Source: Clostridia bacterium
GTDB lineage: Bacteria; Bacillota; Clostridia; RUG12999
Reading direction: 5' to 3'
DNA: 8,286 nucleotides
Assembly (NCBI GenBank): GCA_017502065.1
Contig: JAFVVU010000287.1
Location: forward strand, 1 to 8,286
The stretch's first letter is position 1. Each line of letters opens with the position of its first letter. Positions 7,107 to 8,286 of this stretch are shown piece after piece. The notes under the pieces are model-generated. The model had not been told where the DNA came from. It saw only the letters and a program-made list of their open reading frames with translations, and did no database searches. The position numbers were made by a program, and so were the translations under genes.

Positions 7107-7111
7107 AAAGG
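7107..7111 (+). promoter_or_regulatory. Ribosome binding site deciding the dacF start
   Basis: AAAGG lies 11 bases before GTG 7123, just after the inverted repeat. The ATG at 7099 has only AT-rich sequence upstream and would give an odd N-terminal extension before the signal peptide. Confidence 0.55.
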
Positions 7112-7122
7112 TCGGTATCAAG

Positions 7123-8250
7123 GTGTTAAAAAGAATTATTGTTTGTTTGCTTATACTAACTATGATGATAGGCGGCACTGCGCATGCGGAAGGCGAAATA
7201 TCAAGTGCGCAGGCGGCAGTTGCCATAGACAGTATGAGCGGCACGGTACTGATGGGCAGAAATTATAATACGCCCATGGGTATGGCAAGCACAACAAAAA
7301 TAATGACAGGAATACTTGCTCTTGAACACGGTAATTTAGCCGATGTTGTAACAATTCATCCAAGTGCTTCGGGAATTGAAGGGTCAAGTATTTACCTTAA
7401 TCCTAACGAAAAGGTGACGCTTGAAACGCTTCTTTACGGGCTTCTTCTGAAATCGGGTAACGATGCGGCTGTTGCAATTGCACAGCATATTTCAGGAAGT
7501 GAAGCGGAGTTTGTTAAGCTTATGAATAACAAAGCCGCAGAACTCGGACTTAAAAATACGCATTTTGAAAATCCGCACGGACTTTATGCTGATACTCATT
7601 ATACAACGGCATATGAGCTTGCACTCATTTTCAGATACTGTATGCAAAACCCCGATTTTGCAAAAATCACAGGAACCTCTGTATATACGGAAGTTCCGCC
7701 GGAAGAACGTGAAGCAAGAGTTATTTATAATGCTAACAAACTTCTTGGTATGTATGATTATGCCGATGGCGGTAAACCGGGGTACACACCCGAAACCGGA
7801 AGAACGCTTGTTGCATCTGCATCAAAAAACGGCTGGCGTGTAATTACGGTAACGCTTAACAGCACCAAAGAAGACTGGCAGGAGCATATGAATATGTGCG
7901 ACGAAGTGTTTGGTGCATACAGTCTGCAGAAAGTCATATCCAAAGGCGACGGACTTGGCACATTCCGTGTAAAAGGCGGGGAGTATAATGAGGTTGCAGT
8001 TGTTACTGCAGCGGATGTTTATGTTCCCGTAAGAAACGGCACAAATGCAGGCAAAAAAATTGACGTACAGCAAAGAACGCTTGATGCACCGGTTGCAGGC
8101 GGTCAGGATATGGGGCATGCATCGGTTACGTTTGAAAACGGTTTTTCCGTTCAGGTTCCTGTTGTAACGTCGGACACGGTTGAAAAGAAAAGTAAAAATA
8201 TTATAGTTGTTATATGGGAAATTATACTGGCACTTTTTGGAGTTGAGTAA
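7123..8250 (+). CDS. dacF: D-alanyl-D-alanine carboxypeptidase, DacF-like (peptidase S11, low-molecular-weight PBP)
   Basis: A secreted penicillin-binding protein that would trim the terminal D-Ala from peptidoglycan pentapeptides outside the membrane. From the GTG start it has 375 residues. Residues 1-22 form a signal peptide: Lys-Arg, a hydrophobic core, and an AHA cleavage site before Glu23. The catalytic domain shows SxxK as STTK (Ser56, Lys59) and SxN as SGN (Ser111-Asn113). The third motif, normally KTG, reads KPG (218-220) in the context GGKPGYTPETGRTL. A PBP5-type C-terminal beta domain follows (about residues 260-350), then a hydrophobic C-terminal helix (about 357-375) that should anchor it to the membrane. 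The longest frame starts at ATG 7099 but lacks a ribosome binding site. Position after ytfJ suggests a role in spore peptidoglycan, as for DacF/DacB in Bacillus. The paralogue-level name is tentative. Confidence 0.9.
   Translation: MLKRIIVCLLILTMMIGGTAHAEGEISSAQAAVAIDSMSGTVLMGRNYNTPMGMASTTKIMTGILALEHGNLADVVTIHPSASGIEGSSIYLNPNEKVTLETLLYGLLLKSGNDAAVAIAQHISGSEAEFVKLMNNKAAELGLKNTHFENPHGLYADTHYTTAYELALIFRYCMQNPDFAKITGTSVYTEVPPEEREARVIYNANKLLGMYDYADGGKPGYTPETGRTLVASASKNGWRVITVTLNSTKEDWQEHMNMCDEVFGAYSLQKVISKGDGLGTFRVKGGEYNEVAVVTAADVYVPVRNGTNAGKKIDVQQRTLDAPVAGGQDMGHASVTFENGFSVQVPVVTSDTVEKKSKNIIVVIWEIILALFGVE
8239..8242 (+). promoter_or_regulatory. Ribosome binding site of the rluB-like gene
   Basis: GGAG lies 9 bases before ATG 8252, inside the 3' end of dacF. 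It supports the start of the downstream gene and probable cotranscription. Confidence 0.7.
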
Positions 8251-8251
8251 A

Positions 8252-8286
8252 ATGCAGGAGATAAGGCTGCAGAAGTTTATGGCAAA
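8252..8286 (+). CDS. rluB: Start of an RluB-type rRNA pseudouridine synthase (3'-truncated by window edge)
   Basis: Only the first 11 complete codons are present, reading MQEIRLQKFMA. The next two bases (AA) are compatible with Lys or Asn. The pattern IRLQKxxA is the usual opening of the S4 RNA-binding domain in RluB/RsuA-family pseudouridine synthases, which modify 23S or 16S rRNA. The gene starts one base after the dacF stop and has GGAG 9 bases upstream. rluB commonly follows the scpAB/dacF/spm neighbourhood in Firmicutes, which supports the call. No spmA or spmB lies between dacF and this gene. The family is likely, but the choice between RluB and a relative cannot be made from 11 residues. 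Confidence 0.65.
   Translation, partial: MQEIRLQKFMA

Noticed and set aside
7822..8118. Antisense frame of 98 codons within dacF
   Set aside because: A shadow of a well-supported gene, with no start signals or domain.

Overview
The window is a gene-dense, moderately AT-rich stretch with every recognisable gene on the + strand. It reads as a chromosomal housekeeping region from a spore-forming (or spore-former-derived) member of the Firmicutes, most likely class Clostridia. Three things support this: strong GGAGG-type ribosome binding sites, use of TTG and GTG starts, and the gene order scpA - scpB - DUF2953 - ytfJ/gerW - dacF-like - rluB. The genus cannot be fixed from the sequence alone.

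Region 1 (1-4008) looks like the end of one transcription unit. It holds uvrA (5' end outside the window; nucleotide excision repair), then gpsA (glycerol-3-phosphate dehydrogenase, phospholipid precursor), then a pyridoxal/pyridoxamine kinase. These are packed with 3-14 base gaps and close at a convincing intrinsic terminator (about 3967-4008).

Region 2 (4009-8286) starts with a good sigma-A promoter (TTGATT, 17 bases, TATAAT with an extended TG). It continues with an M50 site-2-type membrane protease, scpA and scpB (kleisin and winged-helix partners of SMC, overlapping by 38 bases), a membrane-anchored DUF2953 protein (YtfI-like), the GerW-family sporulation protein YtfJ, a secreted DacF-like D,D-carboxypeptidase, and the first codons of an RluB-type pseudouridine synthase. 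Overlapping or near-touching genes from scpA through ytfJ suggest translational coupling. The 81-base gap before dacF holds a perfect 12-bp inverted repeat and a weak candidate for a sporulation (sigma-E-like) promoter.

I see no mobile elements, CRISPR arrays, tRNA or rRNA genes, and no clear new system. The points most worth a second look are the KPG triad in the carboxypeptidase, where KTG is usual, and the inverted repeat upstream of that gene. Several starts were moved from the longest ORF to codons with a proper ribosome binding site: the kinase to 3160, DUF2953 to 6023 and dacF to 7123.
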